This document shows positions 15,892 to 21,795 of a DNA stretch of 22,808 bases, piece after piece. Positions within the stretch are counted from its first letter, which is position 1, and each line of letters begins with the position of its first letter. Below the pieces are notes generated by a model. The model was not told where the DNA came from, did not search any database, and saw nothing but the letters and a program-made list of their open reading frames with translations. The translations under genes were made by a program, and so were the position numbers. The DNA is from DATLCI01 sp046714215 (lineage in GTDB: Bacteria; Acidobacteriota; Terriglobia; Terriglobales; Acidobacteriaceae): NCBI GenBank assembly GCA_046714215.1, contig JBKKBM010000078.1:1-22808 (forward strand). Reading direction: 5' to 3'.

Positions 15892-16005
15892 CGACTGACA
15901 AACTTCATCCGCAACGCTAACCCCGCAATCGCCCCAGCGCCGTCGGCGTACAACGAATGACAAACTTCATCCGCAACGCTAACCCCATGCTCGCCCCAGC
16001 GCCGT
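15892..16005. repeat. Two direct repeats with 62-bp period
   Basis: Copies at 15896-15943 and 15958-16005 are each 48 bp and differ at only four bases, all within a six-base core. A 14-bp spacer separates them, and the CGA before each copy also matches. They lie directly downstream of hpt and have no coding support. Only two units are present. Confidence 0.85.
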
Positions 16006-16013
16006 AGGTGCGG

Positions 16014-16098
16014 AAACTCCGGCCGCGGAGCGGCCGGAGTTTAGCCCACCACGGCAGTGGGGGGTAGGCCGCGTGCACCCCGAGAGCCCCGTAGGGGC
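16014..16098. repeat. Long perfect hairpin followed by smaller palindromes (REP-like)
   Basis: AAACTCCGGCCG (16014-16025) and its exact complement (16031-16042) form a 12-bp stem on a five-base loop. CCCAC/GTGGG (16045-16061) and GCCCC-GTA-GGGGC (16086-16098) follow. Together with the direct repeats just before, this fills the hpt to M48 interval (15883-16199) with non-coding repeat structure; no gene is seen there. Confidence 0.7.
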
Positions 16099-16157
16099 GG
16101 CAGCCCTTATGAGAGCGCCGCGGCCGGGTCGCACGCTACCCCAATGCGCGCAAAAAC

Positions 16158-16187
16158 AAAAAACGCGGCCCGCAGGCCGCGTTTTTT
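16158..16187. terminator. Bidirectional terminator between hpt and the M48 protease gene
   Basis: CGCGGCC (16164-16170) and GGCCGCG (16175-16181) form a 7-bp GC stem on a CGCA loop, flanked by six A and six T. It therefore serves both the plus-strand hpt side and the minus-strand protease, whose stop is 13 bases away. Confidence 0.9.
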
Positions 16188-16199
16188 ACCGAACAATAT

Positions 16200-17300
16200 T
16201 TACTGGTCGCGGCGCTTCAGCGTAGGACGATCATCTTCCTCAGCCTTCTCGCCATCCTTCTTCTTGGTGTCGCCGGCCGTGCGCCGCAGCGTCGGACGGT
16301 TAGCATTTTCCTTGTCGTCCAACCCCTTGCGCCGGTTCTCCAGCACCGCCAGGCGCGCCTTCACATCGTCGAACTCCGAGGTTGAGACCAGGTATTGTTC
16401 GCGCGCGGGTAGCACCGTCGCAATCTCTTGCTGGATCCCCTGAATGCGGTCCGGCGTCTGCGGATGCGACGAGAATGCCTTGGCCAGCGAGCCCGGCTTC
16501 TTCTTTTCCTTCGCCTGTACCTTCTCAAAGAATGAGATGGAAGCCTGCGGATCATACCCGGTGGCATACAGATACTGCGTGCCCAGGTAGTCGGCCTCAG
16601 ATTCAAAACCGCGGGAGAAGCTCATGAAGGTGAGCGGTAAGCCGATCTGCGCCACCGAGCGCGCCGCGTAGCCAATGCCGCCGCCAATGAAGATCAGCGG
16701 CAGGCTGGCGATGTTCGCCCACTGACCGCGCGTCATCTGGCGCGTGCCATGGCGTGCGGCCACGTGCGCAATCTCATGCGCCATCACGCCGGCCAGTTCC
16801 GCCTCTTCGTCCGCCGCCAGGATCAGCCCGCTATTCACATAGAAGAAGCCGCCGGGCAGGGCGAACGCATTGATCTCGTCGGAATCGATCACCTTGATGG
16901 TGAACGGTACCTTCGCGTCGGAATTCCGTACCAGATTTTGGCCAATGCGGTTCACATATTCATTGACCACCGGGTCCTGCACCAGCTTGGCGCTTTGCTC
17001 GATCATCTGGGCGTATTCCTTGCCCATGCGGATCTCTTTTTCCAACGAATACCAGTTGCCCAGGCCGCGCTTGCCGATGTTGCGGTTGCCGATGGCATCC
17101 ACGTCTTCCTTGCCTCCGGAACCCTTTTTGTCTTCTGCCGAAGGGCTCGCTTTAGCGTCGGCCGGTTTGGCGTCGGTCTTCGTCTCCTGCGTCGCTAGCG
17201 GGGTCGCGGCGGGCTTCGGCGGATCATCGCCCGCAAAAGCAACCGTGGAAAAACTCAAGGCCAGGCTGAGCACGCCGGGAGTCAACTTGCGAAGATTCAT
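16200..17300 (-). CDS. Secreted M48-family zinc metalloprotease (BepA/LoiP-like)
   Basis: A 366-residue exported peptidase. The signal peptide MNLRKLTPGVLSLALSFSTVAFA is followed by a low-complexity Lys/Ala/Pro/Asp linker to about residue 65. The M48 domain has VNRIGQNLV, INAFALPGGFFYVNSGL, the zinc helix MAHEIAH with His175, Glu176 and His179, and GFESEADYLG with the third ligand Glu233. HPQTPDRI marks the domain end. Relatives degrade or repair misfolded outer-membrane proteins in the periplasm. The C-terminal tail is unusual: RPTLRR recurs as RPTLKRR around an acidic/Lys-rich spacer, and no TPR repeats like those of BepA are present. The frame extends to TTG 17333, but ATG 17300 has GAGGT five bases upstream and starts the signal peptide. 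Confidence 0.92.
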   Translation of the reverse strand: MNLRKLTPGVLSLALSFSTVAFAGDDPPKPAATPLATQETKTDAKPADAKASPSAEDKKGSGGKEDVDAIGNRNIGKRGLGNWYSLEKEIRMGKEYAQMIEQSAKLVQDPVVNEYVNRIGQNLVRNSDAKVPFTIKVIDSDEINAFALPGGFFYVNSGLILAADEEAELAGVMAHEIAHVAARHGTRQMTRGQWANIASLPLIFIGGGIGYAARSVAQIGLPLTFMSFSRGFESEADYLGTQYLYATGYDPQASISFFEKVQAKEKKKPGSLAKAFSSHPQTPDRIQGIQQEIATVLPAREQYLVSTSEFDDVKARLAVLENRRKGLDDKENANRPTLRRTAGDTKKKDGEKAEEDDRPTLKRRDQ

Positions 17301-17305
17301 GTGAT

Positions 17306-17310
17306 ACCTC
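17306..17310 (-). promoter_or_regulatory. Ribosome binding site deciding the M48 protease start
   Basis: GAGGT on the minus strand, five bases before ATG 17300. The upstream TTG at 17333 has no such site. Confidence 0.65.
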
Positions 17311-17379
17311 GTTTGCGAAACTCTGAAACCCAATGATTCAATGCAGAAATGAGCAAATGATTCAATCGCTCTTGCTCCG

Positions 17380-17408
17380 ATTATAGTCCGCAGTGCGCAC
17401 TGGAAACC
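17380..17408 (-). promoter_or_regulatory. Candidate promoter of the M48 protease gene with overlapping palindrome
   Basis: A perfect TATAAT (17385-17380) lies 79 bases before the ATG. GGTTTC at 17-bp spacing is a poor -35. The spacer holds a perfect 12-bp palindrome CAGTGCGCACTG (17391-17402), a plausible operator. Confidence 0.45.
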
Positions 17409-17569
17409 CTAACCCAAGATGCCATACATAGTTGCTAGCAGTTACTTCCCGCCCATTCGCCCCAGTGGCGGACGATTGACTGGCTATGAATGATTGGACG
17501 TTCTCGCCCGCCATTTGGTTACAAATGTTCGCCTGCAAATGGGCTTATCAACTCGTAAAGTCCCAATAT

Positions 17570-18046
17570 TTACGGAGCACAAAACCGCAGGGCCTCAGCC
17601 TTCCCTTTTGAGCCCTGACTGTTTGAGCCACTACCCTTGTCCGGCTTTTGCTCTAAACTCGCCTGCGCTCCCGCCCGCGGCTCCAGGTTCGGATCAGCGA
17701 GGATAAGGATGTTGATGGCTTTCCATTCGCCGTCTTCCTGGTCAGACTGCTCCGCCGTCACCCGCACCAAGGTCTCTTCACACAAGGACTTGGCCGCCGC
17801 CTTGCGGCGCTGATCCCGCGGCACGTCTTCGTCGAATTCAATGACCGCCTTGGCCACCCGGACTTTTCGGGCCATGCCATTGCGAGCTCTTATAAAGAGG
17901 ACACCCTCCTCGTATTTCGCTCCCTTGGGCTGAACGATCCTCCCCTGAAATACGCCGACCACGCCCGCCAGGGCCGCTACTTCGAGCGTTAAGGCGGCAA
18001 ACGCCCCGGTGGCGATGATCAACACTGCGAACAGAAAACGGCGCAT
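17570..18046 (-). CDS. Exported or membrane-anchored protein of unknown function
   Basis: A 158-residue protein that I do not recognise by name. The N-terminus MRRFLFAVLIIATGAFAALTLEVAALAG is a signal peptide or membrane anchor (residues 3-28). The middle (about 30-125) is well ordered and reads like a small beta-rich domain: GRIVQPKG, GVLFIRARNGMARKVRVAKAVIEFDEDVP, LVRVTAEQ, DGEWKAINI. An OB-like barrel is a guess. The tail (about 125-158) is low complexity, rich in Gly, Ser, Lys and Gln, and ends in RFCAP. The frame could start at 18091, but the ATG at 18046 begins the hydrophobic segment; CAGGT directly abuts it, so ribosome-site spacing is poor. Upstream is an interspersed repeat. No partner gene suggests a pathway. 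Confidence 0.7.
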   Translation of the reverse strand: MRRFLFAVLIIATGAFAALTLEVAALAGVVGVFQGRIVQPKGAKYEEGVLFIRARNGMARKVRVAKAVIEFDEDVPRDQRRKAAAKSLCEETLVRVTAEQSDQEDGEWKAINILILADPNLEPRAGAQASLEQKPDKGSGSNSQGSKGKAEALRFCAP

Positions 18047-18092
18047 ACCTGATTTTGGATGCAAAATGAGCCACCGCTGCCGTCCCTGCATT

Positions 18093-18180
18093 GTCGTCCT
18101 GAGCGAAGTGGGGCCAACCCAGCAAGCACTGTCATCCTGAGCGAAAGGCGAACAACGTGAGCGCGAAGTCGAAGGATCTA
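18093..18180. repeat. Interspersed element built on GTC(A/G)TCCTGAGCGAA
   Basis: GTCGTCCTGAGCGAA (18093-18107) and GTCATCCTGAGCGAA (18131-18145) differ by one base. The second is followed by GCGCGAAGTCGAAGGATCT, a partly complementary half that could fold back on it. Similar GTCATCCTGAGCGAA...GAAGGATC elements are widely scattered between genes in environmental bacteria. No gene is seen from 18047 to 18319. Confidence 0.6.
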
Positions 18181-18271
18181 TGTATTTTGGCCCTAAAGCC
18201 GCGACTGCCTGGATCCCGTCTTTTTAATCGTATTTCTCCGCCTCCTTCGCGATTACGGCTTCCCTATGCCT

Positions 18272-18303
18272 TCCTTCGCGTCCTTTGTGTCCTTCGTGGT
18301 TAA
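18272..18303. repeat. Three tandem 9-bp units, consensus TCCTTYGYG (copy 1)
   Basis: Three head-to-tail 9-mers run from 18272 to 18298, followed by GTTAA. It matches 21663-21692 in 29 of 30 bases. On the other strand it reads as ACCACGAAGGACAC-type sequence, which is known as an intergenic repeat and as a source of spurious small proteins. Confidence 0.75.
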
Positions 18304-18319
18304 CCGGCTCTCGCTCCCC

Positions 18320-19114
18320 TTACGGTTTCGCCGCTTTATGCACCTCGACCCTCGTCCACGTCTTATCCGCCGCGTGACAGATCGTCTCCACCGGACACTC
18401 CGCGCACTTCGGCTTCCGCGCCACACAAAGCTTCCGTCCATGCCAGATGATCTGATGGGAAAACTCCGTCCACTTCTCCCGCGGCAGTATCTTGATCAGG
18501 TCTTGTTCGATCGCTACCGGACTATCGGCCTTCGTCAGTTCCAGCCGCCGCGAGATGCGGAAGACGTGGGTGTCCACCACCACGCCTTCATTCTTGCCAA
18601 ACCATGAACCCAGCACCACGTTCGCCGTTTTCCGCGCCACTCCCGGCAGCGTGAGTAACTCGTCCATAGTGTCGGGTACCTTGCCGCCAAAGTCGCTCAT
18701 CACTTTACGGGCCGCGCCCACGATCGACTTCGCCTTGTTGCGGAAGAAGCCCGTGCTCTGGATGTCGGGCTCGATCTGCTGCGGCTCCACCCGCGCCAGC
18801 GACTCCGGCGTCGGATACTTCGCGAACAAACCGGGCGTCACCATATTCACCCGCACGTCCGTGCATTGGGCGGAGAGGATGGTCGCTACCGTCAGTTCCC
18901 ACGCATTCTTGTGCGTGAGCGCGCATTGCACGTTGGGATAGGTCGCGTCCAGGCGCTTCAATATCTCCGCCACCCGTTCGGGCGAGCGGGGCTCGTACTG
19001 CTTTGCGCGGGACTTACCTGCCGCGGACTTGCCTGCCAGCGCTTTGGCCGGCGGACGTCGCTCCACCTTGCGCTTGACCGCGCTCTTCTTGGGAGATGTC
19101 GTTGGTTTACCCAT
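18320..19114 (-). CDS. nth: Endonuclease III (DNA glycosylase/AP lyase)
   Basis: A 264-residue base-excision repair enzyme that removes oxidised pyrimidines and cleaves at abasic sites. The helix-hairpin-helix LPGVARKTANVVL carries catalytic Lys162, and VVVDTHVFRISRRL carries catalytic Asp181. The 4Fe-4S loop Cys230-x6-Cys237-x2-Cys240-x5-Cys246 is intact. ILSAQCTDVRVN (79-90) is also typical. The protein is about 50 residues longer than E. coli Nth because of a Lys/Ala/Arg-rich N-terminal extension (1-42), which may bind DNA. Ribosome-site evidence for ATG 19114 is weak, and no better start lies before the conserved core, so the extension may be real. It is flanked by an interspersed 9-mer repeat downstream and lies next to the PYP-like gene without obvious operon linkage. 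Confidence 0.94.
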   Translation of the reverse strand: MGKPTTSPKKSAVKRKVERRPPAKALAGKSAAGKSRAKQYEPRSPERVAEILKRLDATYPNVQCALTHKNAWELTVATILSAQCTDVRVNMVTPGLFAKYPTPESLARVEPQQIEPDIQSTGFFRNKAKSIVGAARKVMSDFGGKVPDTMDELLTLPGVARKTANVVLGSWFGKNEGVVVDTHVFRISRRLELTKADSPVAIEQDLIKILPREKWTEFSHQIIWHGRKLCVARKPKCAECPVETICHAADKTWTRVEVHKAAKP

Positions 19115-19194
19115 GCTCGCCAGCTTTTGCTCGCATCGGGATTCTAAACGACAGGGGCGAGTTGTTCAGCCGAGCTTTGAGCGATTCGGTTGCG

Positions 19195-19653
19195 CTATTC
19201 AGTTTTGGAAACGAAGAGACTCACGAATGGATCTTGCGCGTCCTTGGTCATGGCGATCTTCACGTAGGCTTGTCCGCCGGAGAAGGTGAACATCCACTTG
19301 AGGCGCCGCTCCCCGTGGCCCGCCGCCACCAGTTCCTGGAACTGGCCCCGGAAGTCGCGGACGGCGGTGCAGGGCGCCACTTCAAAGAAGTTCTTGCCCA
19401 ATACGTCGGCCGGTTTCAGCCCCGACAGCTCGCTTTCCGTGCGGTTATATTCTTGAATAATGCCGTCGGAGGACAGCCGCACCAATCCGTGGGGTAGCTG
19501 ATCCAATTGCTCCTGGGTGAGCGAAGCGATGCTCTCCACGGGGGTGGAGAAGGCCGCCGGTAAACAGTTGATACAGATACCGTGACTTACCGGGCCAGGC
19601 ACCTTATCGTCGCGGATCTTCCAGTTACACCAGGCACAGAGAATGGCAGCCAT
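19195..19653 (-). CDS. Photoactive yellow protein-like PAS protein with N-terminal four-cysteine finger
   Basis: A 152-residue two-part protein. The N-terminus holds Cys6-x2-Cys9-x17-Cys27-x2-Cys30, a likely zinc finger. Residues about 41-152 align with photoactive yellow protein without large gaps: LSSDGIIQEYNRTESELSG, then VLGKNFFEVAPCT, then FRGQFQELVAAG. By that alignment PYP Tyr42, Glu46 and the p-coumaroyl-binding Cys69 correspond to Tyr69, Glu73 and Cys95 here, whereas Thr50 is Ser77 and Arg52 is Leu. A blue-light or other sensory role is therefore possible. Chromophore genes (tyrosine ammonia-lyase, coumarate ligase) are not in this window, so light sensing is unproven. The frame could begin at 19743, but ATG 19653 starts just before the finger and has TAAAAT seven bases upstream. 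No output domain is attached. The gene is divergent from a 75-residue orphan. Confidence 0.82.
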   Translation of the reverse strand: MAAILCAWCNWKIRDDKVPGPVSHGICINCLPAAFSTPVESIASLTQEQLDQLPHGLVRLSSDGIIQEYNRTESELSGLKPADVLGKNFFEVAPCTAVRDFRGQFQELVAAGHGERRLKWMFTFSGGQAYVKIAMTKDAQDPFVSLFVSKTE

Positions 19654-19660
19654 GCCTATC

Positions 19661-19666
19661 ATTTTA
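19661..19666 (-). promoter_or_regulatory. Possible -10 box of the PYP-like gene
   Basis: TAAAAT on the minus strand, seven bases before ATG 19653, would give a leaderless message. No good -35 is seen and no clear ribosome site precedes the ATG. Confidence 0.35.
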
Positions 19667-19720
19667 ACCCCGCGCCCTTGTGTCTGCAGTCTTGTAATGA
19701 CCATCCCCGGGCTGCCTGGT

Positions 19721-19749
19721 TTGACGTTCCCGCGCCCAATCATTAGTCT
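19721..19749 (+). promoter_or_regulatory. Candidate promoter of the 75-residue orphan gene
   Basis: TTGACG (19721-19726), 17 bp, then TAGTCT (19744-19749), 23 bases before ATG 19773. A second TAnnnT box, TAGCCT (19759-19764), sits eight bases before the ATG. Confidence 0.4.
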
Positions 19750-19772
19750 TATTCCCGATAGCCTTACTCCCC

Positions 19773-20000
19773 ATGCCAGTGAAAAACATCCAGCTCGGCC
19801 AGGTGTGGCGCAACGACGCCAACGGCGTCAATTACCTCGTCACCAAACTCTATAGCGAAGTCTTCACCCAATTCGCCATGCTGCGCCAAGCCGATTCGCA
19901 GGCCGCCAACGTGGACACCGTACGCGTAAAAGTCACGAAATCCAACGACGGTGCCACCCTCCCCGGCTACACCTATACCCAGGACGCCCAGGACTTCTAA
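19773..20000 (+). CDS. Small protein of unknown function
   Basis: A 75-residue protein that I do not recognise. It has no membrane segment, signal peptide or cysteine. The composition is balanced and soluble, with a likely beta-rich pattern: IQLGQVWRN, NYLVTKLYSEVFTQFAMLRQ, DTVRVKVTK, LPGYTYTQDAQDF. Third-position GC is high like that of its neighbours, which supports coding. No ribosome site is seen; promoter-like boxes lie just upstream. It is divergent from the PYP-like gene, with 119 bp between start codons, and could share regulation with it. DedA follows 114 bp later with its own ribosome site. Function cannot be stated. Confidence 0.65.
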   Translation: MPVKNIQLGQVWRNDANGVNYLVTKLYSEVFTQFAMLRQADSQAANVDTVRVKVTKSNDGATLPGYTYTQDAQDF

Positions 20001-20114
20001 ATCAGTTTTTCAATCTCGAACGCCGCGAGAGTTCCCTATCCCACGCGAAAGCCAACCCTCCAACGTTCTAAGCGTCTCCGCGGTGAAATCTTCTAGTAGA
20101 CTCGAACAGGACCT

Positions 20115-20756
20115 ATGATCGAGCAATTCTTCGCCCTCGCCATCCGCTTCTGCACCTATGTGCTGGATTCACTCGGCTATCCGGGCATCGCCCTGCTGAT
20201 GGCCATCGAGTCGGCCTGCATTCCCTTGCCGTCGGAAGTCATCATGCCCCTGGCCGGATACATGGCCAGCCAGGGCCGTTTCAATCTCTACTGGGCGGCG
20301 ACGGCCGGCGCCATCGGCTGCAATCTCGGCTCGGTGTTGGCCTATGAGATCGGCTACTACGGCGGACGTCCGCTGGTAGAGAAGTATGGCTCCTACATCC
20401 TGATGAGCCGTCACGACATGGACATGGCGGATCGCTTCTTCAAACGCTGGGGAAGCGGTGCTATCTTCATCGCCCGCCTGCTGCCCATCATCCGCACGTT
20501 CATCGCCCTGCCCGCGGGCATCGCCCGCATGCCCCGCATTCCCTTCCATATCTATACGTTCGTTGGCTCATGGCCGTGGTGTTTTGCCTTAGCGTATTTG
20601 GGAATGAAACTCGGCGACCACTGGATGGACCTCAAACCCTACTTCCTGCGCTTCAAGATTCCCATCGTGCTGCTGCTGATCGCAGGCACGGTATGGTTCG
20701 TCTGGACGCACTGGAAGAATCGGGTACGCGCGGGAGACGCGCAGCTCGCCGATTAG
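20115..20756 (+). CDS. DedA-family integral membrane protein
   Basis: A 213-residue DedA/SNARE-associated family membrane protein. DedA proteins are linked to lipid-carrier (undecaprenyl phosphate or phospholipid) translocation and to the proton-motive force. Visible are the re-entrant motif ESACIPLPSE (Glu32 to Glu41), GCNLGSVLAYEIGYYGG (68-84), FFKRWGSGAIFIARLLPIIR with Arg121 and Arg127, and PAGIARMP (133-140). Helical segments are at about 18-50, 58-80, 114-135, 144-166 and 182-200. Length is usual. The start is supported by AGGA four bases from the ATG; a TAGACT box lies 12 bases upstream. Its stop overlaps by four bases the stop of the convergent dehydrogenase. Confidence 0.93.
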   Translation: MIEQFFALAIRFCTYVLDSLGYPGIALLMAIESACIPLPSEVIMPLAGYMASQGRFNLYWAATAGAIGCNLGSVLAYEIGYYGGRPLVEKYGSYILMSRHDMDMADRFFKRWGSGAIFIARLLPIIRTFIALPAGIARMPRIPFHIYTFVGSWPWCFALAYLGMKLGDHWMDLKPYFLRFKIPIVLLLIAGTVWFVWTHWKNRVRAGDAQLAD

Positions 20757-21598
20757 CCATCGATCTGCGTGAACCGTGACACCATCTTCTCGTATATCTT
20801 CCACGGGATCAGCCGCTGACTCCAGTAGCGGAACTGCGCATCCGTGCCGACCAGATACCGCAGATTCGGATTCGCATCATCCGCCACCCGGCGGATCAGC
20901 CGCGCCACCACCCGCGCATCGCCCTTCTTCAGCTTGGTCCGGATCACAGTGACGAAGCGTCGAGCGCGCTCCGCGTTGGGCGATTCCGAAGTCAGCGTGG
21001 CCTGCGCCACCTTCACGTTCTTCTCCCAGATGTCGGTCTCAAACGCTCCGGGCTCCACCAGCACCACGCGGATACCCAGCGCGCGCAACTCCACCCGCAG
21101 CGATTCGCTGAATCCTTCGAGCGCGAACTTCGACGACGAGTAGCTCCCCGTCATCGGGTTCGCCACCCGCCCCGCGATCGACGACACCATGATGATGTGT
21201 CCCGACTGCTGCTTGCGCATCACGGGTATCACCGCTTTGGTCATGGCGACGTGGCTGAAGAAGTTGGTCTCCAGTTGCTCGCGCAACTCGTCGAGCTGGA
21301 CATCCTCCAGGAATCCGCCCAGCGCGTAGCCCGCGTTGTTGACCAGCACGTCGATGCGTCCGTGGTCGCGCACCACCTCGCTCACGAACTGCGCCAGCGA
21401 CGCATGCTCGCAGATGTCGAGCCGCCGGATGTCGATCCTGTCCGTAACTCCGGCCTTCGCCGCCGCGTCGACCAGCCGGGTGTTGCCGCCGAGGTTGCGC
21501 ATGGTCGCGACTACGCGATATCCGTTCGCCGCCATTTCGATGGCAGCCAGCAGTCCGATGCCGCTGGAGCATCCGGTTATGACAGCAATCTTGTCCAT
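20753..21598 (-). CDS. Short-chain dehydrogenase/reductase (classical SDR)
   Basis: A 281-residue NAD(P)-dependent oxidoreductase with a Rossmann fold. The cofactor loop TGCSSGIG is at residues 8-15, NNAG at 87-90, the catalytic serine lies in MVSSIAG (Ser139/140), and YSSSK gives Tyr153 and Lys157. ATMRN after the second strand, with an Arg, hints at NADP(H). The C-terminal extension (about 235-281) is longer than in simple reductases and resembles the 17-beta-hydroxysteroid dehydrogenase/retinol dehydrogenase-like SDR group, but the substrate is unknown. The frame extends to GTG 21622. ATG 21598 is preferred because it directly precedes the first strand, though it lacks a ribosome site. The gene ends inside the DedA stop codon. 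Confidence 0.9.
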   Translation of the reverse strand: MDKIAVITGCSSGIGLLAAIEMAANGYRVVATMRNLGGNTRLVDAAAKAGVTDRIDIRRLDICEHASLAQFVSEVVRDHGRIDVLVNNAGYALGGFLEDVQLDELREQLETNFFSHVAMTKAVIPVMRKQQSGHIIMVSSIAGRVANPMTGSYSSSKFALEGFSESLRVELRALGIRVVLVEPGAFETDIWEKNVKVAQATLTSESPNAERARRFVTVIRTKLKKGDARVVARLIRRVADDANPNLRYLVGTDAQFRYWSQRLIPWKIYEKMVSRFTQIDG

Positions 21599-21662
21599 AG
21601 GAGTAGGCAGCTGTTTTATCACACCGGCCTACCCGCCAACTTGCGCTTGGTTCCCCACCGCC

Positions 21663-21692
21663 TCCTTCGTGTCCTTTGTGTCCTTCGTGGTT
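21663..21692. repeat. Three tandem 9-bp units, consensus TCCTTYGYG (copy 2)
   Basis: Same element as 18272-18303 with one base changed, again in an intergenic position and in the same orientation. It lies between the dehydrogenase and the inositol phosphate synthase gene. Confidence 0.75.
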
Positions 21693-21795
21693 CCATCGTC
21701 CTTCGGCCGTAACGCAAGTTGCCAAACCCGTTTCAATGCGAGAAGATAGATAGTTCCCGCAATCATCTCTAACCCCTCAGGACAACCACACTCGA

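Noticed and set aside
15892..16005. CRISPR-like direct repeats
   Set aside because: Only two 48-bp units with a 14-bp spacer and no cas genes; the size and number do not fit.
21039..21725. 228-codon minus-strand frame starting in the 9-mer repeat (NHEGHKGHEG)
   Set aside because: It is a shadow of the short-chain dehydrogenase in another frame, and the N-terminus is a translated intergenic repeat.
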